From an uncultured Pelagibacteraceae bacterium (GTDB taxonomy: Bacteria; Pseudomonadota; Alphaproteobacteria; Pelagibacterales; Pelagibacteraceae), in assembly GCA_902544985.1 (NCBI GenBank), contig CACCFV010000008.1:1-35004 (forward strand): a DNA stretch of 35,004 nt, given 5' to 3'. Shown in pieces: positions 8,398 through 16,128 of this stretch. The notes beneath the pieces are model-generated. The model was not told the DNA's origin. It saw only the letters and a list, made by a program, of their open reading frames with translations, and searched no databases. Made by a program: the position numbers and the translations under genes. How positions within the stretch are numbered: position 1 is the stretch's first letter; every line of letters begins with the position of its first letter.

Positions 8398-9090
8398 ATG
8401 GAACTTCTAGCATTTGGAGATACTGGTTGGGGTGATGAGCTATTTTACGCAACCCTGATGACAATAGCTGTTTCTATCACAGCAATGTTTATAGGTTTTC
8501 TTTTTGCATTAATTTTTACCCCATTAAAATTATCTAAAAATAAGTTTTTAAATTTTATCGCCAATTCTTACACAACCATAATAAGAGGTGTTCCAGAATT
8601 ATTAGTCATTTACCTTTTCTTTTTTGGTGGAACCGGTGCAGTAATGTTTGTTGCATCAATATTTGGTTATAATGAATATATTGAGATAAATGCATTTATT
8701 ACAGGTGCATTTGCAATTGGGATAATTTCTGGTGCTTATTCTACAGAAGTTTTTAGAGGAGCAATACAATCAATTGATAAAGGCCAGTTTGAAGCTGCCA
8801 ATGTATTAGGTCTCAATAAGTTTGGGAAATTTTTTAAAATTATTTTACCTCAAACATTAAGATTAGCTATTCCAAATCTAAGTAACGTTTGGCAAATAAC
8901 ACTCAAAGATACTTCTTTAATTTCAGTTACAGGTTTAGTTGAAATCATGAGACAGTCGTATATTGCTGCTGGATCAACGAGAGATCCATTATTCTTTTAT
9001 TCATTTGCTGCAGTTTTGTATTTACTACTTACGTTTGTGAGCATGAAATTAATCAACAGATTAGAAGTCAAATATAGTAGGGGGTACTAA
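8398..9090 (+). CDS. amino-acid ABC transporter permease (HisQ type)
   Basis: This is an inner-membrane permease of the HisQ/ArtQ type, with an N-terminal membrane segment, the motif TTIIRGVPELLVIYLFFFGG, and the cytoplasmic EAA loop (GQFEAANVLGLNKFGKFFKI) that docks the ATPase. It has about five membrane segments and 230 residues, both normal. The ATG sits 2 nt after the hairpin described above. The stop overlaps the next permease start (TAATG), so the two subunits are coupled and probably form a heterodimer. Confidence 0.9.
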   Translation: MELLAFGDTGWGDELFYATLMTIAVSITAMFIGFLFALIFTPLKLSKNKFLNFIANSYTTIIRGVPELLVIYLFFFGGTGAVMFVASIFGYNEYIEINAFITGAFAIGIISGAYSTEVFRGAIQSIDKGQFEAANVLGLNKFGKFFKIILPQTLRLAIPNLSNVWQITLKDTSLISVTGLVEIMRQSYIAAGSTRDPLFFYSFAAVLYLLLTFVSMKLINRLEVKYSRGY

Positions 9091-9764
9091 TGGATCTTGA
9101 ATTGATGGTTAATAGTCTCCCAAAGTTACTTAATGCTGCAGTGATAACTTTGAAACTTCTTTCAGTTTCTTTAATAATTGGATTATTCATTGGCTTATTT
9201 TTTGCAATTCTAAGATTAAATAAAAATATATTCATAAATAGATTTGCTTATGGATATTCGTATGTTTTTAGAGGTACTCCACTTTTAGTACAAATTTTTA
9301 TAATTTATTTTGGACTAGGTCAGATTGAATATTTAAGATCTACAGTTTTATGGGTAATTTTGAAAGAACCATATTGGTGTGCTATTATCGCTTTTGCTTT
9401 AAACACAGGTGCTTATACTTCTGAGATATTAAGATCAGCATTTCAAACAATTAAACCTGGAATAGTAGAGGCAGGAAAAAGCCTAGGTATTTCAAATAAA
9501 GTAATTTTTTATAAAATTCAGATCCCTATTGCTATCAGACAATCTTTACCAGCCTATGGTAATGAAATAATATTAATGATGAAAGGAACTTCCTTAGCAA
9601 GTACAGTCACAATAATGGACCTAACTGGTGTTGCAAAATATATAATTTCAACAACTTTTAAACCAATTGAGGTATTCATAGTTGCGGGAGGAATTTATTT
9701 ATTTATGACTTTTATAATACACAATGTGATTAAATTTTTAGAGAAAAAATATAGTTTTAATTGA
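9090..9764 (+). CDS. amino-acid ABC transporter permease (HisM type)
   Basis: This is the second permease subunit of the importer, of the HisM type: YSYVFRGTPLLVQIFIIYFG near residues 55-75 and the EAA loop GIVEAGKSLGISNKVIFYKI. It has 224 residues and about five membrane segments. It overlaps the previous gene by one base. An ATP-binding subunit (HisP/GlnQ type) would be expected next, but the following 215 bp are noncoding and the next gene is unrelated. The ATPase must therefore be encoded elsewhere or shared with another importer. Confidence 0.9.
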   Translation: MDLELMVNSLPKLLNAAVITLKLLSVSLIIGLFIGLFFAILRLNKNIFINRFAYGYSYVFRGTPLLVQIFIIYFGLGQIEYLRSTVLWVILKEPYWCAIIAFALNTGAYTSEILRSAFQTIKPGIVEAGKSLGISNKVIFYKIQIPIAIRQSLPAYGNEIILMMKGTSLASTVTIMDLTGVAKYIISTTFKPIEVFIVAGGIYLFMTFIIHNVIKFLEKKYSFN

Positions 9765-9776
9765 GGAATTTCAGAG

Positions 9777-9796
9777 TCTCTAATAGTCTCAAATAG
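9777..9796. repeat. short tandem repeat (10-mer twice) downstream of the permease operon
   Basis: TCTCTAATAG at 9777-9786 is followed directly by TCTCAAATAG at 9787-9796. It lies in the 215-bp spacer after the ABC operon and has no obvious function. Confidence 0.45.
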
Positions 9797-9926
9797 TTTT
9801 AATCCCTTATTATCCTATAAGTTTTGAGATCATTTGATTATTTTTATTGGAAAATCTAAACAATTAATTTTCAAATTCTCGGAACAAATTCGGAAACAGA
9901 GAGATAATTATTGTATAGTAATATCT

Positions 9927-9965
9927 ATGAAAAAAATTTTAGGGACCGTGGTTCTGGATTTATAA
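9927..9965 (+). pseudogene. possible truncated signal-peptide ORF (12 codons plus stop)
   Basis: The ATG at 9927 opens a reading frame starting MKKILGTVVLDL and stopping at TAA 9963-9965. The first ten residues look like the n- and h-region of an exported peptide, but the frame stops before a full signal sequence, so it may be the relic of a small exported protein. The family resemblance comes from memory of signal-peptide composition and no homologue could be checked. It lies between the ABC operon and the MFS gene. Confidence 0.3.
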
Positions 9966-9979
9966 GGTATTAAATTAGC

Positions 9980-11194
9980 ATGAATATAAAATCTTATAAA
10001 TTTTCTCTTTATGATTTTGCTAATTCTGCCTTTACAACAGTTATTATAACTTTTGTTTTCTCAAATTATTTTGCGGAGTCAATTGTTCAAGATATGGTTA
10101 ATGGCCAGGCATATTGGGGTTGGGCCATTTCAGTATCAGGACTATGCATTGCATTAAGCGGACCCTTTTTAGGAAATTTAGCTGATAAGAAGAATTTAAA
10201 CTCAATTATCTTAAAATCAAGCACCTATTTATGTATACTTTTTACAGCAGCATTATGGTTTGCAAAACCATCTTCTGAATATATTTTATTTACCTTAATC
10301 ATAGTTTGTTTGGCAAACTATTTTTATGAACTAAGTTCTATTTTCTATAATTCATTATTAGTTCATTCAGCTGACAAACAACATGTGGGAAAGGTGTCTG
10401 GTTTTGCTTTTGCGCTGGGGTATTTAGGTGGCATTGTCACACTTATTTTGACTATTATTTTATTAATTCAATCAAATTACTTAGTCGATTTAGATCAAAA
10501 AATTAATTATAGATCAACTGCCATTTTTGTAGCTCTTTGGTTCCTCATTTTTTCCTATCCATTATTAAATCAAACTAAATATAAAAAAGTTGAACCAAAC
10601 AAAAAGAAATCAAATAGTTTAAAAAAGATTCTTTGGAATAACGGTCTAACTAATACAACTCGTTTTTTGTTTGCAAGGCTACTTTATGCTGATGGTTTAA
10701 ATACCATTTTTGTCATGGGAGGAATTTTTGCTGTTGGTGTATTTAAATTATCAATAAATGAACTTTTAATGATGTCTGTTTTAATGAATGTTGCTGCTTT
10801 AATAGGTGCTAGTTTTGGTGGATACTTCAATGACAAATATAATTCAAAAAAAACAATTTCCTTTTCCTTGATATGCCTTATTTTTTTCTCCATTTTAATC
10901 ATTTTTACACAGTCAAAAATTAATTTTTTTATTTTTTCATTTTTCTTGGGATTATTTATAGGACCAATACAATCTGCTAGTAGGGTCATGATAACTAAAT
11001 TAACAAAAATTGAGGATCAGAATAAAGCCTTTGGGTTATTTGCTACTTCTGGAAAGCTAACGTCTTTTTTTGGTCCATTTTTAGTAGGGACCATTACTTT
11101 TATAACTGAAAATCAAAGGATAGGTTTTGCCTCAGTTCTTTTACTGCTCTTTTTTGGATGGATCATATTGCATAGAACCAAGGGATTAAAATAA
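9980..11194 (+). CDS. MFS transporter, UMF1 (Atg22-like) family
   Basis: This is a twelve-helix major-facilitator protein of 404 residues. The N-terminus SLYDFANSAFTTVIITFVFSN is the signature of the UMF1/Atg22-like branch. GPFLGNLADKK near residues 61-71 is the cytoplasmic loop between helices 2 and 3, and a second such loop (GASFGGYFNDKYNSKK) follows helix 8. Members of this family are linked to amino-acid or metabolite efflux in eukaryotes, but the substrate in bacteria is not established and cannot be read here. It shares a TAATG junction with the GDPD-like gene, so the two are co-translated. That suggests the cargo may be a product such as a glycerophosphodiester headgroup, which is inference only. 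Confidence 0.82.
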   Translation: MNIKSYKFSLYDFANSAFTTVIITFVFSNYFAESIVQDMVNGQAYWGWAISVSGLCIALSGPFLGNLADKKNLNSIILKSSTYLCILFTAALWFAKPSSEYILFTLIIVCLANYFYELSSIFYNSLLVHSADKQHVGKVSGFAFALGYLGGIVTLILTIILLIQSNYLVDLDQKINYRSTAIFVALWFLIFSYPLLNQTKYKKVEPNKKKSNSLKKILWNNGLTNTTRFLFARLLYADGLNTIFVMGGIFAVGVFKLSINELLMMSVLMNVAALIGASFGGYFNDKYNSKKTISFSLICLIFFSILIIFTQSKINFFIFSFFLGLFIGPIQSASRVMITKLTKIEDQNKAFGLFATSGKLTSFFGPFLVGTITFITENQRIGFASVLLLLFFGWIILHRTKGLK

Positions 11195-11814
11195 TGTTTA
11201 TACACAGAGGATTAATTGCAAAAAACTTCAGAGAAAATCATATTACTTCATTTAAAGAGTGTATAAAAAAAAAGTTTAATATTGAGACTGATATTCACTT
11301 TACCCAAAACAATACACCCATTTGCTTTCATGATTATAGCTTAAGAAGGTTATTCAATATCAGAAAAAAAACTAAAACAATTCTTGATAAGAATTTAAAA
11401 AAATACAAGATAACTAAACTATGTGATCTTTTAAAAATTTTAACTGTAAATACAAAAGTGTTAGTTGAGATTAAGCCATCTCTTAGGAAAAATACTTTAA
11501 ATCGATTACTTGAAATATGTAATGGTTATAAGAAGAATGTTTATTTTATTTCTTTTAAAGAAAGCAATCTAGTTAAGATTAGAGGCATCACAAAAGATTT
11601 CAAACTTGGTTTAATATTACATAGCCATCATAAAAATAATAAAATTAACCAAAAACTAAATAAAAATCATATTAATTTCTTTGTTTTTCATACTCAATTT
11701 TTATTCATTTCCAAAATAAAAAAAATACAAAAAAAAAAATATTTTTATACATTCAAAAATATAAGAATGAATGATGCTAAATCAAATTATATTATTGAAA
11801 ATATTCTAAAATAA
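11194..11814 (+). CDS. glycerophosphodiester phosphodiesterase-like protein
   Basis: This is a short GDPD-family TIM barrel of 206 residues, which would hydrolyse glycerophosphodiesters to glycerol-3-phosphate and an alcohol. The catalytic and metal residues are visible: HRG with H4, EN at 14-15, IETDIHF with E31 and D33, FHD with H46, and VEIKPS with E92 and K94. It has no signal peptide, so it should act in the cytoplasm. It is some 40 residues shorter than typical cytosolic GDPDs, mostly toward the C-terminus, so a compact or divergent member is likely. It starts on the last base of the MFS stop codon (TAATG). Its placement near a PhoX-like phosphatase and non-phospholipid acyltransferases fits phosphorus scavenging. 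Confidence 0.8.
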   Translation: MFIHRGLIAKNFRENHITSFKECIKKKFNIETDIHFTQNNTPICFHDYSLRRLFNIRKKTKTILDKNLKKYKITKLCDLLKILTVNTKVLVEIKPSLRKNTLNRLLEICNGYKKNVYFISFKESNLVKIRGITKDFKLGLILHSHHKNNKINQKLNKNHINFFVFHTQFLFISKIKKIQKKKYFYTFKNIRMNDAKSNYIIENILK

Positions 11815-11818
11815 GTTA

Positions 11819-11844
11819 GGAGCTTGATAATATTACCAAGCTCC
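11819..11844. other. inverted repeat between convergent genes
   Basis: GGAGCTTG (11819-11826) and CAAGCTCC (11837-11844) form a perfect 8-bp stem with a 10-nt loop, between the stops of the GDPD-like and PhoX-like genes. No strong T-run follows on either strand, so it is only a possible bidirectional terminator or mRNA 3' end. Confidence 0.5.
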
Positions 11845-11867
11845 CACTATTACTAGAGAGCTAACAA

Positions 11868-13958
11868 TTAATTAGATACTAATTTAAGGGTTTCAGATGG
11901 AGATCTTTTAACCATGGCTCCAGATGGTAAATTCATTTTAAAAATGAAAATTTGACCACCATTATCCGCGCCAACTTTCTTTAAAAACCCACCACTTTCA
12001 CCTTTGTGCTGAACTACACCTAAAAATGTACTATCTGATAAAGATACTGATTGATTAATTTTTTCATAATTAACACCAGTTAGATCATCCATTGAATAGA
12101 ATTTACCATTTTCATCTTTAGTTACTAAGGCTGTAATGTTCCATGATCCTGAAAACTCTGAACTTGTTGCTTTCGAAAATGATCCTGGGTAAACAGCAGT
12201 TTCTGCTTTGGCTCTTGGATTATTTTTACCTCCAGCCATTGCTAGAAAATAACCTTCATTTGGGTTCATTAAATTCATATTGTTTGAGTCAATTACAAGT
12301 GAATATTTTCTTTCACCTTCCTTATTACCAGAATCTTCATCTACAATAAGAACGTCTCCATCAGATGTTTTAGACCAATATAATCCATCTGGTGCAACCA
12401 TTTTAGCTTCACCATTTTCCCATGTTGAGTGATCACCGCCACTGTGTTTAAGACCTTTGTCAGCGGTAACTAGTTTTAATGATCCATCATACGCACCGAC
12501 AACTTTAGTAACTTTAGCTGAAACATATTTAGGTAGATCTGCACTTCCCCAGAATGTTTTTTGAATTTCATTAACAAAGTTTGTCAATTCAATGCCAATT
12601 AATCCACCTTCTTGAGTCATATTTTGAAGATATCTTTGATTGTTAAAGTCAGGATCAACTGCAGGATGTTCTGTTTTAGAGTCGCCTACTAAAAAAGTAT
12701 ATCCTTTAGGTTGTTCTGATTTATTTCCCCAAAGAAAAACTTCTGTGTCTTTTACAGCTGGTGTTGTATTCCAACCTTTCCACTGGTAACTTGTTGGGTA
12801 AAATCTTACATCAAAACTATTTATAGAATCTGGATTTTTAAGATACTCATCAAGCATTTTCGCTGATAAATCAATTTCATCTATCCCTAATTTTGCAAAG
12901 TCCTCGTTAGCTAAAGCCATTCCGTATATTTTTCCATAAAGAAGACCATTTCTGCCTAAAAATTTATCTCTTTCAGTTGCATTATCAGCTAACGTTTTGC
13001 CATTAATACCAACATTTTTCTTACCTACATAAATTTTTAATGGAGCAGGCTCAACACCATGATTGTAACCAGCAAGAACCATTACAACAAAATCTTTATG
13101 TTTAGAATTTATTGGCATAATTTTTTCATAACCAGATTGACCTAATGCTGGCACAGTGTATGCAGTTCTATTTTTGATATCTACAGCAATTGAAGCCAAA
13201 CCTAATGTATCATCTGATGTATAATTAGTGTTTTCAAACATTCGTTTAATGTTCCATTCTTCTGCTGTTAGCCAAATATCATCATTAAATCCAATTCCTT
13301 GACCATATTTATTTGCTTGTTCATACCAAGCGCCACAAAATGATTGGAAAAAAAAATCAGCTTTAGTTAATTTATATTTGTCATTAAAGTTAATTAACTG
13401 TCTATTTGGTAGAGTTTGATTACCCCAAAGCCCACCATCAGCTTTGGCTTTTACAACTTCACCAAATTGATTATAAATTGTATCAAACAATTTTCCTGAA
13501 TTAATTACCATTCCACTGGCAGTATCGTTATTATTTAAGAAGTTTGCAAATTTTGTTCGATCATAATCAATTGTATGAATATGGGAGCCAGTAAAAGTTG
13601 CACCAGAATTCATTTCCCATGGATAAGTTTCACTACTCATAGTTGCATAAGACTCACTTTGGTAAACAACTCTTATAGTATTATTGTCATGTAACCATGC
13701 AGCATTACCATCTGGATATCCAGTTAACGCTTCATCATTTCTAAACTTATTAACTTCTCCAACAGTTGCTATTGCCTTTATTTTATCAATAAAAGGGAAG
13801 TCTAAATCACCACTTCCACCGTCAACTAATTGAATTTGATTATTTGCTGTACTAGCTTCTGGAATTAGAGATTTTATTTCTCCAATTTTTAAGTTTTCTG
13901 CATTTGCAAAAGTTCCTGAAGCTGAAAGAACTATTAATGCAGTTATTATTTTTTTCAT
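11868..13958 (-). CDS. large exported PhoX-like (DUF839) protein, probable phosphatase
   Basis: This is a 696-residue exported protein. The signal peptide MKKIITALIVLSASGTFANA is cleaved near residue 20, indicating Sec rather than the Tat export usual for PhoX. The best family match I can argue is PhoX: SFCGAW around Cys208 followed by IWLTAEEW (228-235) resembles the PhoX iron-ligand motif C..G..TPWGTWLTCEE. Later repeats such as APDGLYWSKTSDGDVLIVDE look like beta-propeller blades. If correct it is a calcium/iron phosphomonoesterase supplying phosphate in the periplasm. The divergence from classical PhoX and the missing twin-arginine motif lower certainty, and a non-enzymatic secreted propeller is the alternative. 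The start follows a good ribosome site (AAAGGA). It is divergent from the OlsB-like gene. Confidence 0.62.
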   Translation of the reverse strand: MKKIITALIVLSASGTFANAENLKIGEIKSLIPEASTANNQIQLVDGGSGDLDFPFIDKIKAIATVGEVNKFRNDEALTGYPDGNAAWLHDNNTIRVVYQSESYATMSSETYPWEMNSGATFTGSHIHTIDYDRTKFANFLNNNDTASGMVINSGKLFDTIYNQFGEVVKAKADGGLWGNQTLPNRQLINFNDKYKLTKADFFFQSFCGAWYEQANKYGQGIGFNDDIWLTAEEWNIKRMFENTNYTSDDTLGLASIAVDIKNRTAYTVPALGQSGYEKIMPINSKHKDFVVMVLAGYNHGVEPAPLKIYVGKKNVGINGKTLADNATERDKFLGRNGLLYGKIYGMALANEDFAKLGIDEIDLSAKMLDEYLKNPDSINSFDVRFYPTSYQWKGWNTTPAVKDTEVFLWGNKSEQPKGYTFLVGDSKTEHPAVDPDFNNQRYLQNMTQEGGLIGIELTNFVNEIQKTFWGSADLPKYVSAKVTKVVGAYDGSLKLVTADKGLKHSGGDHSTWENGEAKMVAPDGLYWSKTSDGDVLIVDEDSGNKEGERKYSLVIDSNNMNLMNPNEGYFLAMAGGKNNPRAKAETAVYPGSFSKATSSEFSGSWNITALVTKDENGKFYSMDDLTGVNYEKINQSVSLSDSTFLGVVQHKGESGGFLKKVGADNGGQIFIFKMNLPSGAMVKRSPSETLKLVSN

Positions 13959-13998
13959 TTTTTTATCCTTTGTTGAAAAAAAGTCATAATATAAATAT

Positions 13999-14029
13999 GT
14001 TAAAGTTTTTTTTTAGATAAGTTAAAGTT
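13999..14029 (-). promoter_or_regulatory. candidate PhoB-type box: two 9-mers 22 bp apart upstream of the PhoX-like gene
   Basis: GTTAAAGTT occurs at 13999-14007 and again at 14021-14029. A 22-bp period equals two 11-bp Pho-box units, and the position, 41-71 bp before the ATG, suits an activator site. The same 9-mer, reverse-complemented as AACTTTAAC, appears at 14233-14241 before the divergent acyltransferase operon. The sequence does not match the E. coli Pho-box consensus closely, so the assignment rests on spacing and context. Confidence 0.45.
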
Positions 14030-14070
14030 ATTTAAAAATACAAACAAAAACTGAACTCAACAAATTATTA

Positions 14071-14105
14071 TCTCCCTTGCAATATTTACATAACTACAAG
14101 GGAGA
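14071..14105. repeat. perfect 9-bp inverted repeat in the divergent leader
   Basis: TCTCCCTTG (14071-14079) pairs with CAAGGGAGA (14097-14105) across a 17-nt loop. It is GC-rich for this DNA but has no T-run after it on either strand, so it could be an RNA structure in one of the leaders or an operator. Confidence 0.6.
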
Positions 14106-14232
14106 CTTTAAATAGAAGGAAATATAAACAATGTTAAATACTTCTAAATCTTTAGAGAAATTTTATTAACTATTTCTTAAACTCATATGAATAAATTATT
14201 AAAATTCATCCTTATTATATAAAAAGAAACCA

Positions 14233-14241
14233 AACTTTAAC
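14233..14241 (+). promoter_or_regulatory. single AACTTTAAC element upstream of the acyltransferase operon
   Basis: This 9-mer is the same as the pair upstream of the PhoX-like gene, here in the plus orientation 223 bp before the OlsB-like start. A second unit 11 or 22 bp away is not obvious. Confidence 0.3.
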
Positions 14242-14272
14242 GAGAATTAGATTTAATGACTAATACTACAAT

Positions 14273-14304
14273 AGTATTGTTCTAGGATATTATAGGACAA
14301 TACT
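14273..14304 (+). repeat. 12-bp hairpin just before the tandem duplication
   Basis: AGTATTGTTCTA (14273-14284) pairs with TAGGACAATACT (14293-14304), with one G-T wobble and an 8-nt loop. It abuts the first 77-bp unit, suggesting a leader structure or a recombination scar. Confidence 0.6.
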
Positions 14305-14305
14305 T

Positions 14306-14459
14306 AGGATCAATTGGAGAATGCATGAAATGAAACTGAAATAATTCTTTAATATAATTTTAATATGAATCAGTTAATTCAAAGGATAAATTGGAGAATG
14401 CATGAAATGAAACTGAAATAATTCTTTAATATAATTTTAATATGAATCAGTTAACTCAA
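14306..14459 (+). repeat. 77-bp tandem duplication in the OlsB-like leader
   Basis: Unit 1 (14306-14382) and unit 2 (14383-14459) begin AGGAT and differ at only about two positions (C/A near the sixth base, T/C near the end). Each unit contains an ATG (14365 and 14442). The first opens an 18-codon frame running across the junction to 14421. The second opens a 9-codon frame that stops at 14471 and overlaps the GTG start of the next gene. The near identity implies a recent duplication. Confidence 0.9.
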
Positions 14460-14463
14460 AATA

Positions 14464-15288
14464 GTGATTAGACAAGTACTATTAAATTACAAAAAACAAT
14501 CAAAAAAAGTTTACTTAAACACAAAAAATTTTTTTAAGCCTGAAATCTTTGTTAAATTAGCTGACAGTAAGTCCGAAATTAAACAAGCTCAGAAACTACG
14601 TTATCAAGTTTTTTTTTCTGATAGAAATAAAAAAAAAATTCTTAATATTAGTAATTTTAGAAAAGATTCCGATAAATATGATAGTTATTGTGATCATGTT
14701 ATAGTAAATTATAAACATTCTAAATTTTCTAAAAATAAAGTTATTGGCACATATAGATTGCTTCAACAGAAGGTTGCTGAAAAAAAAATTGGTTTTTATA
14801 GTGCTGAAGAATTTTGCCTAGATAAACTGATTCAATCAGATGAATATACTAACATGCTTGAATTGAGTAGGTCTTGCATTTCTCAGAAATTTAGAAGCAG
14901 AAATGTATTAAAATTAATGTGGAAAGAAATTTATAATTATATAAATACAAATAAAATTGATGGGATGTTCGGAACAGCTAGTTTTTTAGAGATTGATATT
15001 CAAAAAATTAATAATCAGTTATTATTTCTCCAACAAAATTATAAAATGCCTGAAAATATTAGAGTAAAAGCTCGAAAATATTGTAGTGCAAAAATAGATT
15101 ATTCAAAAAATATTAAATTAAATCTGAAACTAGTAAAATCATTACCAACTCTAATAAAAGGTTATATAAAACTAAATGCTTATATTGGTGATGGTGCTGT
15201 TATTGATTACAAATTTAAAACTACTGATGTTTTTGTTTTCTTACCTTCAAATAAAATAAATAAAGAATATGTAGAAAAAATTGTTTGA
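14464..15288 (+). CDS. OlsB-like N-acyltransferase (GNAT/hemolysin-like)
   Basis: This belongs to the Acetyltransf_5 / OlsB family, which transfers a 3-hydroxyacyl chain from ACP to an amine, classically ornithine, in the first step of ornithine-lipid synthesis. The family core is visible: the early block AQKLRYQVFFSD around residues 42-53, CDHVIV followed by VIGTYRLLQ, then LELSRSCISQKFRSRNVLKLMWKEI and IDGMFGTASF. The length of 274 residues is usual. The start is a GTG at 14464 with no Shine-Dalgarno, and no closer ATG exists, so the true start could be slightly downstream at another near-cognate codon. A PlsC-like gene follows after 3 nt and would add the second acyl chain. Ornithine or glutamine lipids are known to replace phospholipids in phosphate-starved marine bacteria. 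Confidence 0.8.
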   Translation: MIRQVLLNYKKQSKKVYLNTKNFFKPEIFVKLADSKSEIKQAQKLRYQVFFSDRNKKKILNISNFRKDSDKYDSYCDHVIVNYKHSKFSKNKVIGTYRLLQQKVAEKKIGFYSAEEFCLDKLIQSDEYTNMLELSRSCISQKFRSRNVLKLMWKEIYNYINTNKIDGMFGTASFLEIDIQKINNQLLFLQQNYKMPENIRVKARKYCSAKIDYSKNIKLNLKLVKSLPTLIKGYIKLNAYIGDGAVIDYKFKTTDVFVFLPSNKINKEYVEKIV

Positions 15289-15291
15289 TTA

Positions 15292-16032
15292 ATGTTAAGT
15301 TATTTTGTTAAAAAAATTTCTAAAATTGATTATATTAAAGATCTATATAAAAAAAATTATGATGAATTAAAAAGAACTGATAATTTTTGGGCTAAGACAA
15401 TTGAGTATTTAAATATTAAATACACTGTTAACTCATTAGAAAACATACCAAGTAAAGGGCCAGTAATAATTGTATGTAATCATCCATTCGGTCTTTTGGA
15501 CGGATTAATCGTTGCTGCGATAATAGCAAAAATTAGGAAAGATTATAAAATTTTGATAAATGAGGAAATTACACAAATTGATCTGATTGAAAAATATCTT
15601 TTGCCAATTAAATTCTCTGGAATAACTGGTGATATAAAACAAAATATTAAAAGTAAAAAAAGTGCAATTAATTTAATTAATGATGGAGGTTCGCTAATAT
15701 TATTTCCATCAGGAGAAGTTGCTACTTCAAAGTTCATTTTTGATAAACCAAAAGAAAGAAATTGGAAACCATTAGTTGGTTCCATTATTAAAAAAACAGA
15801 ATGTAAAATTATACCTATTTATTTCAAAGGTAAAAATTCTTTATTATTTCAAACTGTAGGTTTTTTAAGTGATCAACTTAGAAGAATACTATTTATACGA
15901 GAATTATTAAATAAAAAAAATAACAATTATTTTTTAAAAGTTGGAAACTGTATAGATTCAAACAAATTTAAATATTGGAACAGTAATGCCATTGCAGATT
16001 ATTTAAAAAATCAAGTCTTAAAACTTAATTAG
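15292..16032 (+). CDS. PlsC-like lysolipid acyltransferase (OlsA-like)
   Basis: This is a membrane-associated 1-acylglycerol-phosphate-acyltransferase-type enzyme of 246 residues. The acyltransferase block is NHPFGLLDG at residues 63-71, a variant with five rather than four residues between His64 and Asp70, as found in the branch that accompanies hemolysin-like OlsB domains. The second block FPSGEVATS is at 138-146. Together with the preceding N-acyltransferase (3-nt gap) it forms a two-gene unit resembling a split bifunctional OlsF, so the likely job is O-acylation of a lyso-aminolipid. A role in ordinary phosphatidic-acid synthesis is less likely given the neighbour. Confidence 0.82.
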   Translation: MLSYFVKKISKIDYIKDLYKKNYDELKRTDNFWAKTIEYLNIKYTVNSLENIPSKGPVIIVCNHPFGLLDGLIVAAIIAKIRKDYKILINEEITQIDLIEKYLLPIKFSGITGDIKQNIKSKKSAINLINDGGSLILFPSGEVATSKFIFDKPKERNWKPLVGSIIKKTECKIIPIYFKGKNSLLFQTVGFLSDQLRRILFIRELLNKKNNNYFLKVGNCIDSNKFKYWNSNAIADYLKNQVLKLN

Positions 16033-16128
16033 CCACAAGTTATAATCTAGTTACTAATTATGATATATTATTATAATTTCTATATTACATTGTGGATTGT
16101 AACTGAATTGTATTAAGTAATTTTAAAA

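Larger units (their letters stand above)
13959..14463. other. 505-bp noncoding divergent leader rich in repeats
   Basis: No credible gene lies between the PhoX-like and OlsB-like starts. The region contains paired GTTAAAGTT elements near the PhoX side, one AACTTTAAC near the other side, two hairpins (14071-14105 and 14273-14304) and a 77-bp tandem duplication ending at the OlsB-like start. A 12-codon ATG frame at 14131 has a fair ribosome site (AGAAGGA) but is too short to call as a gene. Confidence 0.8.

Noticed and set aside
11819-11844. Strong rho-independent terminator after the PhoX-like gene
   Set aside because: The stem is good but neither strand shows a T-run, so it is listed only as an inverted repeat.
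12143-12349. Plus-strand ORF within the PhoX-like gene
   Set aside because: Leucine-rich antisense shadow with no ribosome site, fully inside a longer supported gene.
14131-14169. 12-codon ORF with a plausible ribosome site in the divergent leader
   Set aside because: Too short and without a recognisable peptide to call as a gene; noted only within the leader description.
14306-14459. CRISPR array
   Set aside because: Only two units directly joined without spacers, and no cas genes nearby; this is a simple tandem duplication.
16033-16128. Long-range CCACAA/TTGTGG inverted repeat between convergent genes
   Set aside because: Six-base arms with a loop of about 50 nt in AT-rich DNA are expected by chance, and no T-run follows.
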